DNA from: Ceraceosorus guamensis
Lineage: Eukaryota > Basidiomycota > Exobasidiomycetes > Ceraceosorales > Ceraceosoraceae
Length of the DNA stretch: 45,411 bases
Assembly (NCBI RefSeq): GCF_003144195.1
Contig: NW_020290078.1
Coordinates: 22,392-67,802 of the forward strand
Reading direction: 5' to 3'
Shown: one piece after another, positions 1 to 10,732 of the stretch
Layout of the letters: every line of letters starts with the position of its first letter
How positions within the stretch are numbered: position 1 is the first letter of the stretch
Translations under genes and position numbers: made by a program
The notes under the pieces: model-generated
The model's database searches: none
Seen by the model: the letters and a program-made list of their open reading frames with translations, nothing else
Told to the model about the DNA's origin: nothing

Positions 1-956
1 CTCTCCCTCTCTCCCTCCCTCTCAGCCTCTCTCCCTCTCTCATCCTCTGCCATGGCGCAATCAGCCATGCGCTTGATGAATGCTCGTGCGCGTTCCAGAT
101 CCGACTGCGGAACGGGCCAAGCGAGATGCGATCCATCCGGATGAGGTCTAGAGAGGCTTATCCTGTCCGTCGTCGTCGTCGTCGTCGTCGTCGTGCTGCT
201 GGATGCGAGCAAGCGGGCGCGCTTACGACTCGCTTCGGATTCGCTGGACTCTGCCTTGTTCTTCATCGCTGTAGCGGGGCTGGCTGGCTGTGTGCGCGTG
301 CGTGCGTGCGTCGTTGTTGATCGTTTTGTTTCGTGACGGTGACGAGTTACGAGCCTCACGAGCTGATGAGGCAGCTCCCCGAGTGCGCGCTCATTGGTGG
401 GTTGCGGAGCGTCGTGATCGGCTCTACAGCTATACAGTAGCATATACATGTATGCTGCCCCGCCCATGACGTCACGCGCGCCTTTCCGTTCCATCACGGA
501 GCTGCCTCCGCATGCATGCATGCAGCATGCGTATGCCCGCCTGCCCGCCTGCCCGCCTGCACGCACGAAAAGGGTCCTTGATTCCTCCCGCACGAGCTGA
601 CAAAGCAGCGCCATGCAGCAGCAGGAAGTCGCGAGTCACTCAGACTGAGTCAAGTGGGAGATTCACGAACGAGTGAAGAGTCGCAAGTATGAGTCTCGAG
701 TGGGGCCCTTGAGCGAGCGAGCGTGCGTGCATCCGCCCGTGTCGTCGTGCTCGCCATCATATTCCCCCGCCCCGCGCCCCTCCGCGTTCATGTTTCGCTC
801 CCTTCGCCGCTTCGAGACGCTCCTTGGCTCGCACCATCACCACACCCACACTTCTCGCTCTGCAACCATCAGGACCGATACATATCGCAGCAGCACCCAC
901 ACCCACACGCGCGCTCACACCCACACGCACACTCGCCCACCACACGCTCCCTCAAG
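1..956. promoter_or_regulatory. Upstream region of the DUF3140 gene, no gene seen
   Basis: No convincing coding region. It holds a CT-rich start, a (GTC)n microsatellite near 165-195, a short CCTGCCCG repeat near 537-560 and CACACC-rich DNA at 840-940 just before the start codon at 957. Open frames here are low-complexity products of these repeats. It presumably contains the promoter and 5' UTR of the gene that follows; no TATA box is clear. Confidence 0.5.
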
Positions 957-1496
957 ATGGGCAAATCCGACGCCGACGTCGTTTCCGAGTTCAACGAGTA
1001 TGTCAACATGACCGTTCCCGAACTGGAAGAGTGGCTCTCCTCTTCCGAATCGCAAGAGAGCGGTTGGGGCGATGCGGGAGAAGGCGAATCCGTCGGTCAC
1101 GAATCTGGTCGCAAGATTGTGGACATTTTGAAGCGCAACCCCAAAAAGCAGGAGGACAAGTATACGGAAGAGGATCTGCAGCACATGAGAAAGGTCGCTG
1201 CTTACTGCAAGAGGCATCTCGCTCGTGAGTCTTGCTCGCCGCCGCCGCCCCCCCCGACGATTCCCGTTGTGTGTGGACACAGGCGCTCTCGACGCTCATG
1301 CTCTCCCCCTCCCTTGTCGTGCGCGCACAGAGGAAGGTCCTCTCAAGGACCGCAAGTCAGAAGACGAGCTGAAACAGACGAAATCCTACAAGAGCCTGGC
1401 AAATTGGGGTAAGTCGTTTTGCGCAAGCGTCGCGCTAGCAAGCATCCACTCACACGGCAACCCGCCATGTCAGGCCACGACATGCTCAAGGCTTGA
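957..1496 (+). CDS. DUF3140 family protein (predicted DNA-binding), 122 aa
   Basis: Three exons: 957-1224, 1331-1408 and 1474-1496, joined in frame to give 122 residues. Seen: the opening MGKSDADVVSEFNEYVNM, then an acidic segment, GHESGRKIV, a lysine-rich stretch, HMRKVAAYCKRHLAQ, and near the end KSYKSLANWGHD. These blocks match my memory of the small DUF3140 family of fungi and bacteria, usually about 100-130 aa and described only as putative DNA-binding. Both introns (106 and 65 nt) have GTGAGT/GTAAGT donors and CAG acceptors. The last exon is only 23 nt yet carries the conserved GHD-M-K end, which supports the model. The start codon at 957 is the first one in frame with the domain. It converges with the NSE4 gene, whose stop lies 32 bp downstream. 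Function inside the cell is unknown. Confidence 0.88.
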
Positions 1497-1527
1497 TGGG
1501 AATCGAGACGCGCGCGCGCACGCACGC

Positions 1528-2117
1528 CTATGCGTACCACCCGCCAGGTCGCAACGCTGTCGTCGTTTCTTTTCGCGTGGGAATGATAGACTCTTTGATG
1601 TCGTACAATTGGATCAATTCCTCCCACACTGGCATGGTCAGCTCCAACACCAATTGTCTGCGAGTCAGTCCCTGCGCGTAGTCTTCCTCTGTAGGCTCGT
1701 CCACAGCCACTGCAGGGATGGAGCAACATTGTCAGCTGACTGTGTGCGCGAGGCGAGGAATACGAAGCGGATGCATGGCGCTCGGTGTACGACGCGGACT
1801 GCTCGCTCGCTCGGGGTATGAAAGCGGACTGCTCGCCCGCCCGCTCGCTCACTCACTCAAAATCGGCTCCCCCGTCTCTTCATCATCCTCCAGCGACGCC
1901 TTGCCGTCGCGTATGAGAAAGCTGACGTAGAACAAATTCTCGACCGAATTGCTGAAACTCTTTGGATCCAGCACGAATCTGAACAGGTGACATCCGGGCG
2001 CACCGCCTACCTGCTCCAAAACGTCTGCAACTTCTCGCACCATGCGCGTAGTCTCTGTCTCGGATTGTTGAATGTCAGACTCCTTGAGCTGGGGTGTGCG
2101 TGTGCGTGTGCGTGTGC

Positions 2118-2149
<32 letters not shown>

Positions 2150-3066
2150 GAGCGTGAGCCTGCGTGTAAGCAGATAGTTGGCCGAAGCTGCGCTTCATGC
2201 CACTCACCTCTTGTGGAGCGACCATGGGGCCAGACTTGTCGATGCGAGCCCTCTTCATCCCCTTGCGCTCCTTTTGCGAGGTCTCCAATGGACCGAGTCT
2301 GCGCGCGCGCTCTATCTCGATTTAGCCTGGAGGTAGGGGCATCCAGCACGCCTGTCCCCGTCGAGACTCACAGAAAATCGAGCGTGGGTGCTCTCCTGGA
2401 GTATCTGGCAGCCAGTTGACCCAATCTATCCCAATGCCACGCATGCACATCCTCCTCCTCCTCGTGGTCATCGCTTCGCGCATCGCTTTCAGCGGAAGCG
2501 GCACGCCTGGCACGCGCACTGCCAGCGATAAACTTGACCACGCGTGCGAGGTACTCTTCCGTGTCGAATGCGCCCGAAGCCATCTTGATGTTTTTGGCCA
2601 TTTGTGCTCCCATTTCGGACGCGTTCAAAAGAAAGCGAGAGTCTAGCACTCCTTCTGTGGGTGCTCGAACTGCCGTGGGGGGGAAAAGAGACGGTCGGCG
2701 TTTGTTTTGGCAGTAGCAGTAGCAGCAGCAGCGTGACACCACTCACCATTGGCGTACGCCTCGTTGCCTTGCAGGACGAGACTGGAGAGATCCTTGGCGC
2801 TGGCTTCTGCTATCTTTGTGCGCTTCACTGTGTTTGTGTGTGCGTGCCGGGGGGAGGGAAGAGCATGTATGCAAAGTGTCAATCGGGCATTGCGTTGGAT
2901 CTGATGTGGGAGACGCAGACTGACCTTCTGTGGCGCTGATGAGATCCCTGTACACCTTTCTGACGTGACGCTTCTCCTGAGCCGACTGTTCCGGATCGTA
3001 CCTGGCCCGCTTCGAGGCGGAGGCGGAGGCAGAGGCCGATGTGGACGCTTGTGCGGCAGAAGGCAT
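1528..3066 (-). CDS. NSE4: NSE4, kleisin subunit of the SMC5/6 complex
   Basis: Six exons on the minus strand: 3066-2925, 2827-2747, 2669-2372, 2298-2208, 2088-1857 and 1709-1528, giving 341 aa. Family knowledge: Nse4 bridges the Smc5 and Smc6 heads with Nse1 and Nse3 in the nuclear SMC5/6 complex, needed for recombination repair and rDNA stability. Seen: the N-terminal [14 protein letters not shown] block, the [18 protein letters not shown] and [11 protein letters not shown] region typical of the Nse4 N domain, and a C-terminal winged-helix part with [28 protein letters not shown] and, in the last exon, [13 protein letters not shown]. All junctions keep frame with GTGAGT-like donors. I start at MPSAAQAS (3066). 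An upstream in-frame ATG at 3198 would add 44 His-rich, low-complexity residues and is less likely. Intron 4 is filled with a TGTGCG microsatellite. It diverges from the eIF2B-epsilon gene. Confidence 0.92.
2094..2160. repeat. (TGTGCG)n microsatellite in an NSE4 intron
   Basis: About 67 bp of near-perfect TGTGCG hexanucleotide, ending in GTGAGCGTGAGC variants. It lies wholly inside NSE4 intron 4 (2089-2207), next to its acceptor, so it does not change the protein. Translated frames across it (His-Ala runs) are artefacts. Confidence 0.9.
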
Positions 3067-3620
3067 GATGGGTCCGTGTGATGTTGAGGAAGGAGATGCA
3101 AAGGTGGCCACTGCTTGGAAGTTTGAAGGGATATGAGCGTCGTGGTGATGGTGGTGGCGGCGGCGATGATGATGATGGGCGAGAGTTGGCTTGGCCACTC
3201 GACTCGGACTGGTGACGCAGAGTCGTGAGTGTCGAATGTGATGATTCTGCAGCCCTGCCTGCGCCGCGGGCTTCCTCGCGACGCGCGTGAGAAGCGCGTC
3301 GTTGATTGATTGATTGATTCTTGATTGACTGCCCGCAATGCGTGCGTGCGCGTGCGTGCGTGCGTGCGTGCGAGTGCAGTGGCCGTCGTGAGATTTCTCG
3401 CGCGAAATGGACAGTCACGTGAATAGGCCTGCCTGCCTGCCTGCCTGCCTGCCTGCGTGCACCGCACCGCACCGCACCCCATAAGCCTTGCATGCATTAA
3501 GATTTCCATGAAACACTCAAACTCGATGCGATTCGCGATTCGCTGCAGTTAGCGCCTCCCTTTCCTTTTGCCCCTTCACACCCAACCCGTACCCCATCCC
3601 AGAGGAGGCGCCAACCCAGC
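3067..3620. promoter_or_regulatory. Divergent promoter region between NSE4 and eIF2B-epsilon
   Basis: About 550 bp between two divergent start codons. It contains a GATGGTGGTGG-type repeat (3145-3180), a (TTGA)n run near 3301-3326, a (TGCG)n run near 3340-3370 and a (CCTG)n run near 3427-3457, then pyrimidine-rich DNA up to the ATG at 3621. No TATA box is clear. Long frames on the minus strand here are repeat-driven. Confidence 0.55.
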
Positions 3621-6377
3621 ATGCCGCCAAAGAAGACAAAGACAAAGTCGCAGGGGCAGGCGCAGTCGGGAGGAGGAGGAGGAGGAGGAGATCGCGAAGG
3701 AGCTCAAGAGGAACCTCTAAGCGCCATCCTCATCGCAGACACCTTCTCCCGCGCCTACTCGCCTTTGGAAGTGTCTCGGTCCCATCATCGACCTGCTTGT
3801 CCCTTGCTGCTTCCCGTATTGGGCGTGCCGCTGCTCAAGCTGCACCTGGCAAGCATTCACAAGGCAGGTGCGGAGCAGGTGCACATCATCTCTCGCGCTC
3901 ATGCCAACACCCTTCGACGCTGGCTGCAACAACATCCACCACCCACAGGCCTGCAAGTCCACGTCGTAGCCGCACCGGCTGCCGGCAGCGTGGGCGATGT
4001 GATGAGGGAGGTGGATGCGCACGGCATCGTCAGGAGCGATTTCCTGCTCCTCCAACCCCACGCACTCACATCCATCCACCTGCAATCGGTGGTGGAGATG
4101 CACAGGCAGAGGAGGAAGCGGGACAAGGATGCCAGCATGACCATCTGCGCTGCTCAAGTGGGTCACGCTAGCAGGATCAGGTGGGTGTGTCGCGGATGTG
4201 TCGCGGGTGTGCGCGCGGGTGTATATCGCGGGTGTGTCGAGGGTGTGCGCGCGGGTGTGTCGAGGGTGTGCGCGCGCTCGAGTGCGATTCAGCCGGCATG
4301 GCACACCGCCTCACCTCCCCCCTCTCTCTCTTCTTCTTCTTCTTCCCCACCGCACCAGACCACCGCACGCCGCAGTGCATACGCTCAGCTCTTGCGATCG
4401 CCTACTGCACTACGATCCACCCGCTTTCTCCCTCTCATCTTCCCCAACGACTCGCATCCCAACTGAAGTGCTGATGGCTCAGGAAGATCGAGATCACGGA
4501 GAATTCATCATTCGCTCCGATCTGGTCGAAATCGGCATCGATGTTTGCGGTCCAGAGGTGCGTCGCGCGCGCGCGCTTTGTCTCTCTCTCTCTCTCCCAC
4601 TCATGCCGTCTCGCGCGCGCGCGCTCACTCCGCTCACCCCTCTTCATCCTCGCGCTGCAGATCCCAGCCCTCTTTTCCGAAAACTTTGATTATCAATCCT
4701 TGCGACACGACTTTGTGCCGGGCATCCTCACCTCCGATCTGTTGGACACCAAAATCTTCCTGCACATCTCGCCCTCCACCAGCGTCCACCCCTCCGGCTC
4801 CTCCACCACCTCGGCGAGCGGTTACGGTGCGCAGATCGACTGCACGCGCCAATACCACGCAGTCATCTGCGATCTCATCAGCGGCGCTGCTCAGCCACTT
4901 CGACCTGGCAACGCGTCCTGGCCTGGAGAGCCATACGCTCTGCGCGGAACGGCATTCATCGGGACGGATGTCAGCGTGGCCAGGTGAGCTGCAGCGCGGC
5001 AGCCCCCCTTCCCCCCTCCCCCTCCTATTCCAGATATGGCATTGCTGACGCCTGCGCGCTGCTCCACATCACAGAGATGCGCGACTGGGTCGAAATGTGG
5101 TGATAGGTGCGCAGTCCAGCATTGCTCAGGGCGTCGTGCTCGATTGCACCGCTGTAGGCTCGCACGTAGACATTGCTTCGTCATCCACCATCTCCCACAG
5201 CCACTTGTGGGATGGGGTGCGCATAGGCTCTCGCTGCGAGATGGATCACTGCATCATCGGCACTGGAGCGCAAATTCTGGACGATTGCAAGCTGGCTAGA
5301 GGATGCATCATTGGCCCAGACGTCACTGTAGGACCCGGCATTTCGCTCGCCCCATTCACTCGCGTTGGAGCGCGCTCCAGAGCCAATGCGCTTGAAGTGG
5401 AGGACTTGGAAGAGGATGTGGAGGATCGCGCGCCAGATGCGGATCTCGGAAGCCAGGCCTTTGGTTATAGGTGGCCAGCTGCTGGTGAGAGCACCACGGA
5501 CGAGATTGCCGAAGGGGAAGAGGCGGACGAGGATGACGATGATGTGGACGCACCTCTGCGTGACCACATCGGTGTGCTCGGAATCGATCTGCTGCAGAAA
5601 GGCAAGCGGCACGAGGGTGAGGAGGAGGAGGAGGAGGATTCGGACATTTCCTCCATCGGCGGAGACTCGGAGCTGCTGGATGAGTGGGAGGGCGATTCGG
5701 AGACTTTGAGCAGCAGCAGCTTGGATGATGCTGCGGCTGCTTCCTTGACGCTGGGCGGCGAGGGTGAAGAGGCGACGACGGCAGCAGACAGGCAGGCAGC
5801 TCGAGAGCGCTTGGAAGAGTTTGACTCTGAGGCCCGCGCCTCGCTCGCCAGAGCCTTTGCCGAGGGCCACTCGGTCGAGAATGCCAGCGTGGAGCTCAAG
5901 ACGCTGAGGATGGCTAGCAATGTGCCTCTGAGCCAAGTCAGAAGAACGGCCATCGCAGTCGTCTTGGAGCGATGCGATCCCAACAATCCAAAGTGGACCG
6001 CTGCAGTGTTTGACAAGTGGGGCAAGCTGATACAGAGCATTGCGGAGGACGACGAGGTGGAAGCGATTGGTTTCTTTCAGGTGCGTGTGAAGCTGCCTCC
6101 TCCACCCGCGCGCTACCACCGCTGACGCCTCTCCCCTTTTTCCATGGTCCAGGAGTACTGCGCGACACAGTCCAGCTACAGCTGCTTGTTCATCCCTCTG
6201 CTGAAAAAGATGTACAACGATGATGTAGTCTCGCCAGACGCCATCGTCGAGTGGTGGAAATCACCCATCTCGCGCGCAGGAGGCGAGGCGGCGCTCGACC
6301 TTCGCAAGAAAGCAGAAGGCATCGTCAGGTACATTGTCGAGGATGACGAAGAGGAAAGCGAAGAGGAAAGCGAATAG
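3621..6377 (+). CDS. GCD6: Translation initiation factor eIF2B epsilon subunit (catalytic GEF subunit)
   Basis: Five exons: 3621-4180, 4359-4557, 4661-4983, 5075-6080 and 6153-6377; 770 aa, normal for the family. Family role: the catalytic subunit of eIF2B, which swaps GDP for GTP on eIF2 in the cytosol. Seen: an N-terminal nucleotidyltransferase-like domain (about 30-360) beginning LSAILIADTFSRAYSPL and including SVGDVMREVDAHGIV; the NF motif needed for exchange activity at about residues 261-262 in ENFDYQSLRHDFVPGIL; hexapeptide repeats of a left-handed beta helix at about 360-450; an acidic linker; and a C-terminal W2/HEAT domain (about 560-770) with the EWW segment and an acidic tail ending DDEEESEEESE. 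Each junction preserves frame. Intron 1 (178 nt) holds a GTGTGTCGAGG minisatellite. Its 3' end converges with the PX gene, 52 bp away. Confidence 0.95.
4181..4280. repeat. GTGTG/CGCGCG minisatellite in eIF2B-epsilon intron 1
   Basis: Imperfect tandem units built on GGGTGTGTCGAGGGTGTGCG fill the 5' half of the intron, immediately after the donor. Several GT dinucleotides in the repeat could act as alternative donors, but only the one at 4181 joins to 4359 in the frame that matches the protein family. Confidence 0.75.
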
Positions 6378-6429
6378 TATCGCAATCGCGAATGCATACA
6401 ATTACATTACACGCGCACGCGCACGCGCC

Positions 6430-8007
6430 TCAGTCAATACACCACTCCCGAGCGGCCTCCACGTTTCCCCACATTGAGTCGAGCAGAACAGCTGTGAGCC
6501 AATGTTGTAGGCCTACGCGCCGCTCCTCGAGGTGTTGCGCTCCGTACTTGTGTAGGATACCGCTGCCTCGTGATGGCAGCGATGGCAGCGCTTGCGCGTG
6601 TTGCTGAGGCGAGTGCTCGCAGCACATCAGCATCTCGTCCGAAGGCGTTGCCGCGCCGCATGCTGCTACTACACTCACAGGCAAAGCCTCGATCAACTGA
6701 CTGCGCAGCGCGACAAATGCTGAAAAGCGCCTGAAAATGGTCAACGACGTGCCGGCGTGCGTCTCGATGCGCACCTTGTAAATGACGTGACCCCTCGCTC
6801 TGCTTCCGACGGTCCTCCAGCCGGCCACGTGAACATCCCTCGCAAAGCATCTCCCGCGTGCGCGATGGTGCGACTCTTCGCTATGCGAGCGTGTGCCGGT
6901 GGGTGCCGAGGACGCCAAGCTGCTCGCATCGCCTTGCGTGCGTGTGCTGGTAGGCGCCAAGGATGCTAGGCTGCTCGCATTGCTGCCGTCGCCGACGTCG
7001 TCCTCTGACATGACCCAGCTGACGTGGTCGTCATCGTCGTCGCGGTCGTCGATATTTTCCCTGGTCACGTCGCCTGTCGCAGACCTGGCTGCCCGAGCAT
7101 TGCCGTAAAGTCGCACGGTGGAAGATGTCGTCCGGCTCAGCTGGGGCGCGACAGGAGCAGCAGCAGCAGAGCGAAGCGTTGGCACAAAAGGCGAGTCTGT
7201 TGCTTGTGCGAGGCGAACCTGCGGAGCGCTCGAATTTTGCCGCGCAGACGAGCCGGCTTGCGTCTCATCCGTCCGGGGAGAAGTCGAGTCTTGCCGCGAA
7301 GAGGAGCCGACTTGTGTCTCATCCATCTGCGGCTCGTCGGCCCTGTCCACCTGCAAGCGATCCAGCTCTGGAAAGCTGTGTGCGAACCATTCGGGCGGAG
7401 CTGCGTCCCTGACCAGCGTCCCGTGGCTCGCGATATCCACATCGTTGTGCCAAGCGCCGTCATGTGACACACGGCCTGGCCGAGGTAGCGCCAAGAGCGC
7501 GCGCGCGGCCAATAGACCCGGGCTGGCGACGCTTTCCATGCCATGCGTCGTCGCTTCCGAGCTCCATGGACTCGATAAGGATGCGCTGGACCATGGTGTG
7601 GCGCTGGTGATTGGCGTGGCGCTGCCATCTGCGCGTATGACTTGAACAGGCGTGGGTGAGCGGGACGAACCTCCAGGGGCGTGCAGATCGAGCACGGATG
7701 GAGCGAGCCTGAGTCGAGAGGAGGGCAGATGATCGTCGTGCTCGTGCTCGTGCTGGTGCTCGCGCTCGCGCTCGCGCTCGCGCTCCTGCCTCCCCTCCTC
7801 CTGCTCCTCTCTGCCCGAGTATATGCGCTGCAATTTTGCTCTCGGATTGCTCAGCCGCTGTGCCAATGTATCGCTGCGGTCAAAAAAAGTGTTTGGAACA
7901 TCGCTGGACGGATTGCGCGGGGCTTGGAGGATGAAGGACTCTGACGTGGCGAGGAGGATGTCTGCGGCCAGATCTCCTTGCGGTGAGGATGAGGATGCCA
8001 GCGTCAT
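6430..8007 (-). CDS. PX (phox homology) domain protein, Ypt35/sorting-nexin-like
   Basis: The frame runs 8007-6430. I start at MTLASSSSPQGDLAAD (8007) because the upstream extension to 8235 is low-complexity DNA. The protein is long, Ser-rich and probably disordered for about 390 residues, including an Arg-Glu/His-Glu dipeptide run from a CTCGCG/CTCGTG repeat. The C-terminal 130 residues look like a PX domain: FARDVHVAG, HVIYKVRIETHAGTSLTIFR, RRFSAFVALRSQLIEALP, a PSLP loop and LEERRVGLQHWLTAVLL. PX domains bind phosphoinositides, mainly PI3P, on endosomes and vacuoles. A 75-nt intron (6678-6604, GTGAGT to CTCAG) appears to interrupt the domain just after LIEALP. It is a multiple of three with no stop, so the unspliced frame also stays open. 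Spliced length is about 500 aa. Specific partner unknown. Confidence 0.82.
   Translation of the reverse strand: MTLASSSSPQGDLAADILLATSESFILQAPRNPSSDVPNTFFDRSDTLAQRLSNPRAKLQRIYSGREEQEEGRQEREREREREHQHEHEHDDHLPSSRLRLAPSVLDLHAPGGSSRSPTPVQVIRADGSATPITSATPWSSASLSSPWSSEATTHGMESVASPGLLAARALLALPRPGRVSHDGAWHNDVDIASHGTLVRDAAPPEWFAHSFPELDRLQVDRADEPQMDETQVGSSSRQDSTSPRTDETQAGSSARQNSSAPQVRLAQATDSPFVPTLRSAAAAPVAPQLSRTTSSTVRLYGNARAARSATGDVTRENIDDRDDDDDHVSWVMSEDDVGDGSNASSLASLAPTSTRTQGDASSLASSAPTGTRSHSEESHHRARGRCFARDVHVAGWRTVGSRARGHVIYKVRIETHAGTSLTIFRRFSAFVALRSQLIEALPVSVVAACGAATPSDEMLMCCEHSPQQHAQALPSLPSRGSGILHKYGAQHLEERRVGLQHWLTAVLLDSMWGNVEAAREWCID
7735..7795. repeat. CTCGTG/CTCGCG repeat inside the PX gene
   Basis: A coding repeat on the minus strand that gives alternating Arg-Glu then His-Glu dipeptides. 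Length polymorphism here would change only a disordered linker. Confidence 0.75.
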
Positions 8008-8399
8008 TGCAGCGTCTCGTAGACCGTGTATGGGGTGGGGACGCAGTCGCTGTCGCCATCTCTGGCGCTGCCCCTCGATGGATGGATGCTGGAAGTGTGG
8101 TGTGGTGTGGTGTGGTGTGGTGTGGTGACTGTAGCGCACCATTTGGGACGCAGCGAAATTGGAAACGAATGCAGCAGCAGCCGCGAACGCAGAGGCGCGC
8201 GAGCACGCGCACGCCCGCTCTCCCTCGCTGCACACGTGACGCGTGCATGCTCGATCAGCTCCACTTCGCTGCTGCTCGAATCAGATAGAGTGGATGCACA
8301 GAGAGGGCATGCATGGCTTGCCAACCACCCACCAACTCTCTGTTACCCGCCACCGCTCGCTCGCTCACTCCAATCCCCACCTTCTCCCCAGCCCTCACC
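8008..8399. promoter_or_regulatory. Divergent promoter region between PX and CIA30 genes
   Basis: About 390 bp between two start codons. It contains a (TGGTG)n pentanucleotide run at 8095-8126, then CAG-rich and GCGCG-rich DNA and a pyrimidine-rich leader (8325-8395) before the CIA30 ATG. No TATA box is clear. Confidence 0.5.
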
Positions 8400-9733
8400 A
8401 TGTCCTACTTTGGAGCATTGAGGGACGCGCTGGCTCGCAGCATGGATGTGGCTGTACAAGCGACGCGCACAGCAGCGAGGATGGAGGTGGTGCCGTCGGC
8501 CAGATCGCAAGGCGCTTACCCGCTGTGGAGCATCAGCAGCCAACGAGGCAACGTGAGGGACTTTGTCATCGGATGCGACAAGGATGTCGGTGGACTCAGC
8601 AGCTGCAACTTGGCTTACGATGATGCGGATGATGGCAGAGGTCGCTTCTACGGTACCCTCTCTTCCGAACTGCCCCGCAAGGCTCAGATCCAGCGCAGTG
8701 GTTATGCCGCCTTTCGCAACAAGGTGCGTGGCGTGGCGTGTGCGTGTGTCCGCGCGCGTGCACTCATAGCTCATGCTCAACGCCGCCGCCTTTGCAGAAC
8801 CGACCGACCATCTTTGGCAATCAGACGTGGGACACTACGCTGCATCCTTACCTTCTCTTGCGCGTGCGCAACAGGCTGGCATCCCCCCACTCGCCATCCG
8901 ATACGCCCTCGCTGGCATCAGCACTGCACACTGCCCAAGCTCGAGTCAAGGCTGCCACGCGCCATCACGATGAGCAGCAGCTCGATCTGCGTGCCCTTCA
9001 CGCCATCGGCTCCGGTCTCGGCTCCTCAGATACGCCAGGCCCAAAGTATTTCGTCAACATTCAAACCGATGGTCCCGTCACCAGCGACCTCTTTCAACAT
9101 CGTCTCTGGCTCGATCACTCAAAGGGCAGCGAATGGCAGGACGTAGTGGTGAGTCGGGGCGGGGCGAGGAGGGGCGGGGCGGGGCGGGGCAAGCGATGCT
9201 TTGGCGCGAGTGCGAGCGCACACTCACACGCTCAAGCACGCGCTCACTTTTCCGCTCCTCACCCGCGCTCGCAGATTCCCTTTGCCGACTTTGTCCTGCT
9301 CAACGCGGGCACAGTCGCATCCTCCCAGATGGAAATGATGCGAGAAAAGGTGCGCACCATTGGCATCTCTGCAACCCTTTCAAGCCCCGGCTACACTTCG
9401 GAACCTCGCAAAGGTCAAGCAGGTCGGCCTGAAGAAGCAGCTCAGCAGGTGGACAAGGACACGGCTCCTGCTGCTGCTCCCAGCGCTCTGCGCGCGCCTC
9501 GATCCGGCAGCCAAGACGCTTCAGCGCCTGCACGCGGATCTCAGCGAGGTCAAACGTTCAACTTTGATCTGGGCGTAGATGGGTGAGCGGATGGATGGGA
9601 TGTGATGGTGCGATGCGATGCAACGCGAGCTGACATGTCCGCGCTCTCAAATCGCAGTGTATGGGCCGTCGGAGAGGATCGTTTGGATGGCATTCCAGAG
9701 GGTGTAGAGGTACTGCGCGATTCTTTGCTGTAA
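8400..9733 (+). CDS. CIA30: CIA30 family protein (complex I intermediate-associated protein 30 / NDUFAF1-like)
   Basis: Four exons: 8400-8723, 8798-9148, 9275-9582 and 9658-9733; 352 aa. Family knowledge: CIA30/NDUFAF1 is a mitochondrial chaperone for assembly of the complex I membrane arm. Seen: an N-terminus rich in Arg and Ala with few acids, fitting a mitochondrial presequence; then the CIA30 pattern WSISSQRGNVRDFVIGCDKDVGG-like start (split here as WSISSQ and GCDKDVGGLSSCNLAY), GRFYGTLSSELP, GYAAFRN, the strand LHPYLLLRVR, YFVNIQTDGPVTSDLFQHRL, and WQDVVIPFADFVLLNAG; then a family-typical IGISATLSS segment. An unusual Ala/Gln-rich insert of about 60 residues sits before FNFDLGVDGVWAVGED. 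All introns are 74-126 nt with GT-AG ends. Other CIA30-domain proteins act outside mitochondria, so the exact role is inferred. Confidence 0.9.
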
Positions 9734-10369
9734 TGTGAGACGTCATTGTGATTGTAACGTGCTTGTCTCGCATCTATTGGAGTCGTCGAATGCAGCGCGC
9801 GATGTCCAGACATGACCTTTTGTCCCCGCGTCTCGTCGGGTCAGAAATGGTGCTTCGACAATCACCAATGACCGTGCGCCAAGCCGTGCCTTTCATCAGC
9901 GAGACGTGTCCGCCGGCGCATGTTATTGAAGCCTCTCTGTGGGCAGTGCTACGCTCTATGCGTGCAGAATGTCAGCACCGCATGCACCGATGCAAACATG
10001 CCAAGGCATTCAGACTGTAATCATTTCGAAACGCGTCTGCATGACCGGCAGTCTGGTGACGTGAACGTGAGCGTCAGCGTCAGCGCACTTGCTGCTCTCT
10101 GTCGCCGGGCAAAGTGATGCCACAGGACGCGCAAGAAGATGATCTCTCACGAGTGGCTAAGCTAAGCGATCCATTTCGCACGCATCGTGCTTCCGCGCTG
10201 CATCGCTGGTGCGCTGCTCACCTGACAAGCTGACATGAGCTCTACCGGCCAAAGGTCTCCGTGGAAAAAAGCGATTACATCCGTTTCCTGCATGAGCCTC
10301 CGTTGCAAGCAGTAGGAGTCTCTCTGACCACAGCAACAGTCACGTTGTAGGCCAACAACTTTGCCAAAC
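9734..10369. other. Intergenic DNA, no gene seen
   Basis: No frame with family resemblance or consistent splice signals. A small GTGAGCGTCAGC repeat occurs near 10064-10080. This is the boundary between the housekeeping block and the accessory tract. Confidence 0.5.
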
Positions 10370-10732
10370 TCAATGAATGACCCCGCTCGCCTTGATGGCT
10401 TTCTCGAGCTCCGCGACCTTCTCCTTCAGCGTTGCCAAGGCTGTCTCTTCTTCCATTGAATGTTGCCACGCTAGGCGCTCATCTTGGGCATGTGCTCGAC
10501 CCAATTTGCAAATCTTGACGTTCCTCTCCGTCTTTGAATTGCGCTCCTTGAACCAAGCGTCCACTGCGCCTACTTCAGCCACTGCTGCATGAGCAGCTCC
10601 CCAGATGTGAGCCAGAAGAGAGGTTGGGTAGCGCTGTGCATCCAGAGAGAGCAGAGAGTAGAGCAGGTACCATTGCTGCTCGGAGAATGGTATTGCTTGC
10701 ACCCTTGTTGCTCCTCCTCTGACCCTGGACAT
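10370..10732 (-). CDS. Unrecognised protein fragment with C-terminal coiled coil
   Basis: Open minus-strand frame of 120 codons ending at 10370. I do not recognise it. Seen: an aromatic stretch FSEQQWYLLYSLL, an Ala-rich helix AHIWGAAHAAVAEVGAVDAW, and a charged C-terminal helix (EEETALATLKEKVAELEKA) with heptad spacing. Amino acid composition is protein-like rather than repeat-like. It probably has one or more upstream exons to about 10.85 kb, but I cannot fix the junction. The layout (minus strand, C-terminal coiled coil) resembles the protein ending at 13495, so the two may be related; this is inference. Confidence 0.4.
   Translation of the reverse strand: MSRVRGGATRVQAIPFSEQQWYLLYSLLSLDAQRYPTSLLAHIWGAAHAAVAEVGAVDAWFKERNSKTERNVKICKLGRAHAQDERLAWQHSMEEETALATLKEKVAELEKAIKASGVIH

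Noticed and set aside
1849-2349. His-Ala and Arg-Thr rich frames on the minus strand
   Set aside because: Produced by the TGTGCG microsatellite inside an NSE4 intron.
2643-3509. 288-codon minus-strand frame over the NSE4 5' half and promoter
   Set aside because: Low-complexity and out of frame with the NSE4 domain; splice-aware exons explain the region.
5181-6119. 312-codon minus-strand frame
   Set aside because: It lies opposite eIF2B-epsilon exon 4 and shows no motif; it is a shadow frame in GC-rich coding DNA.
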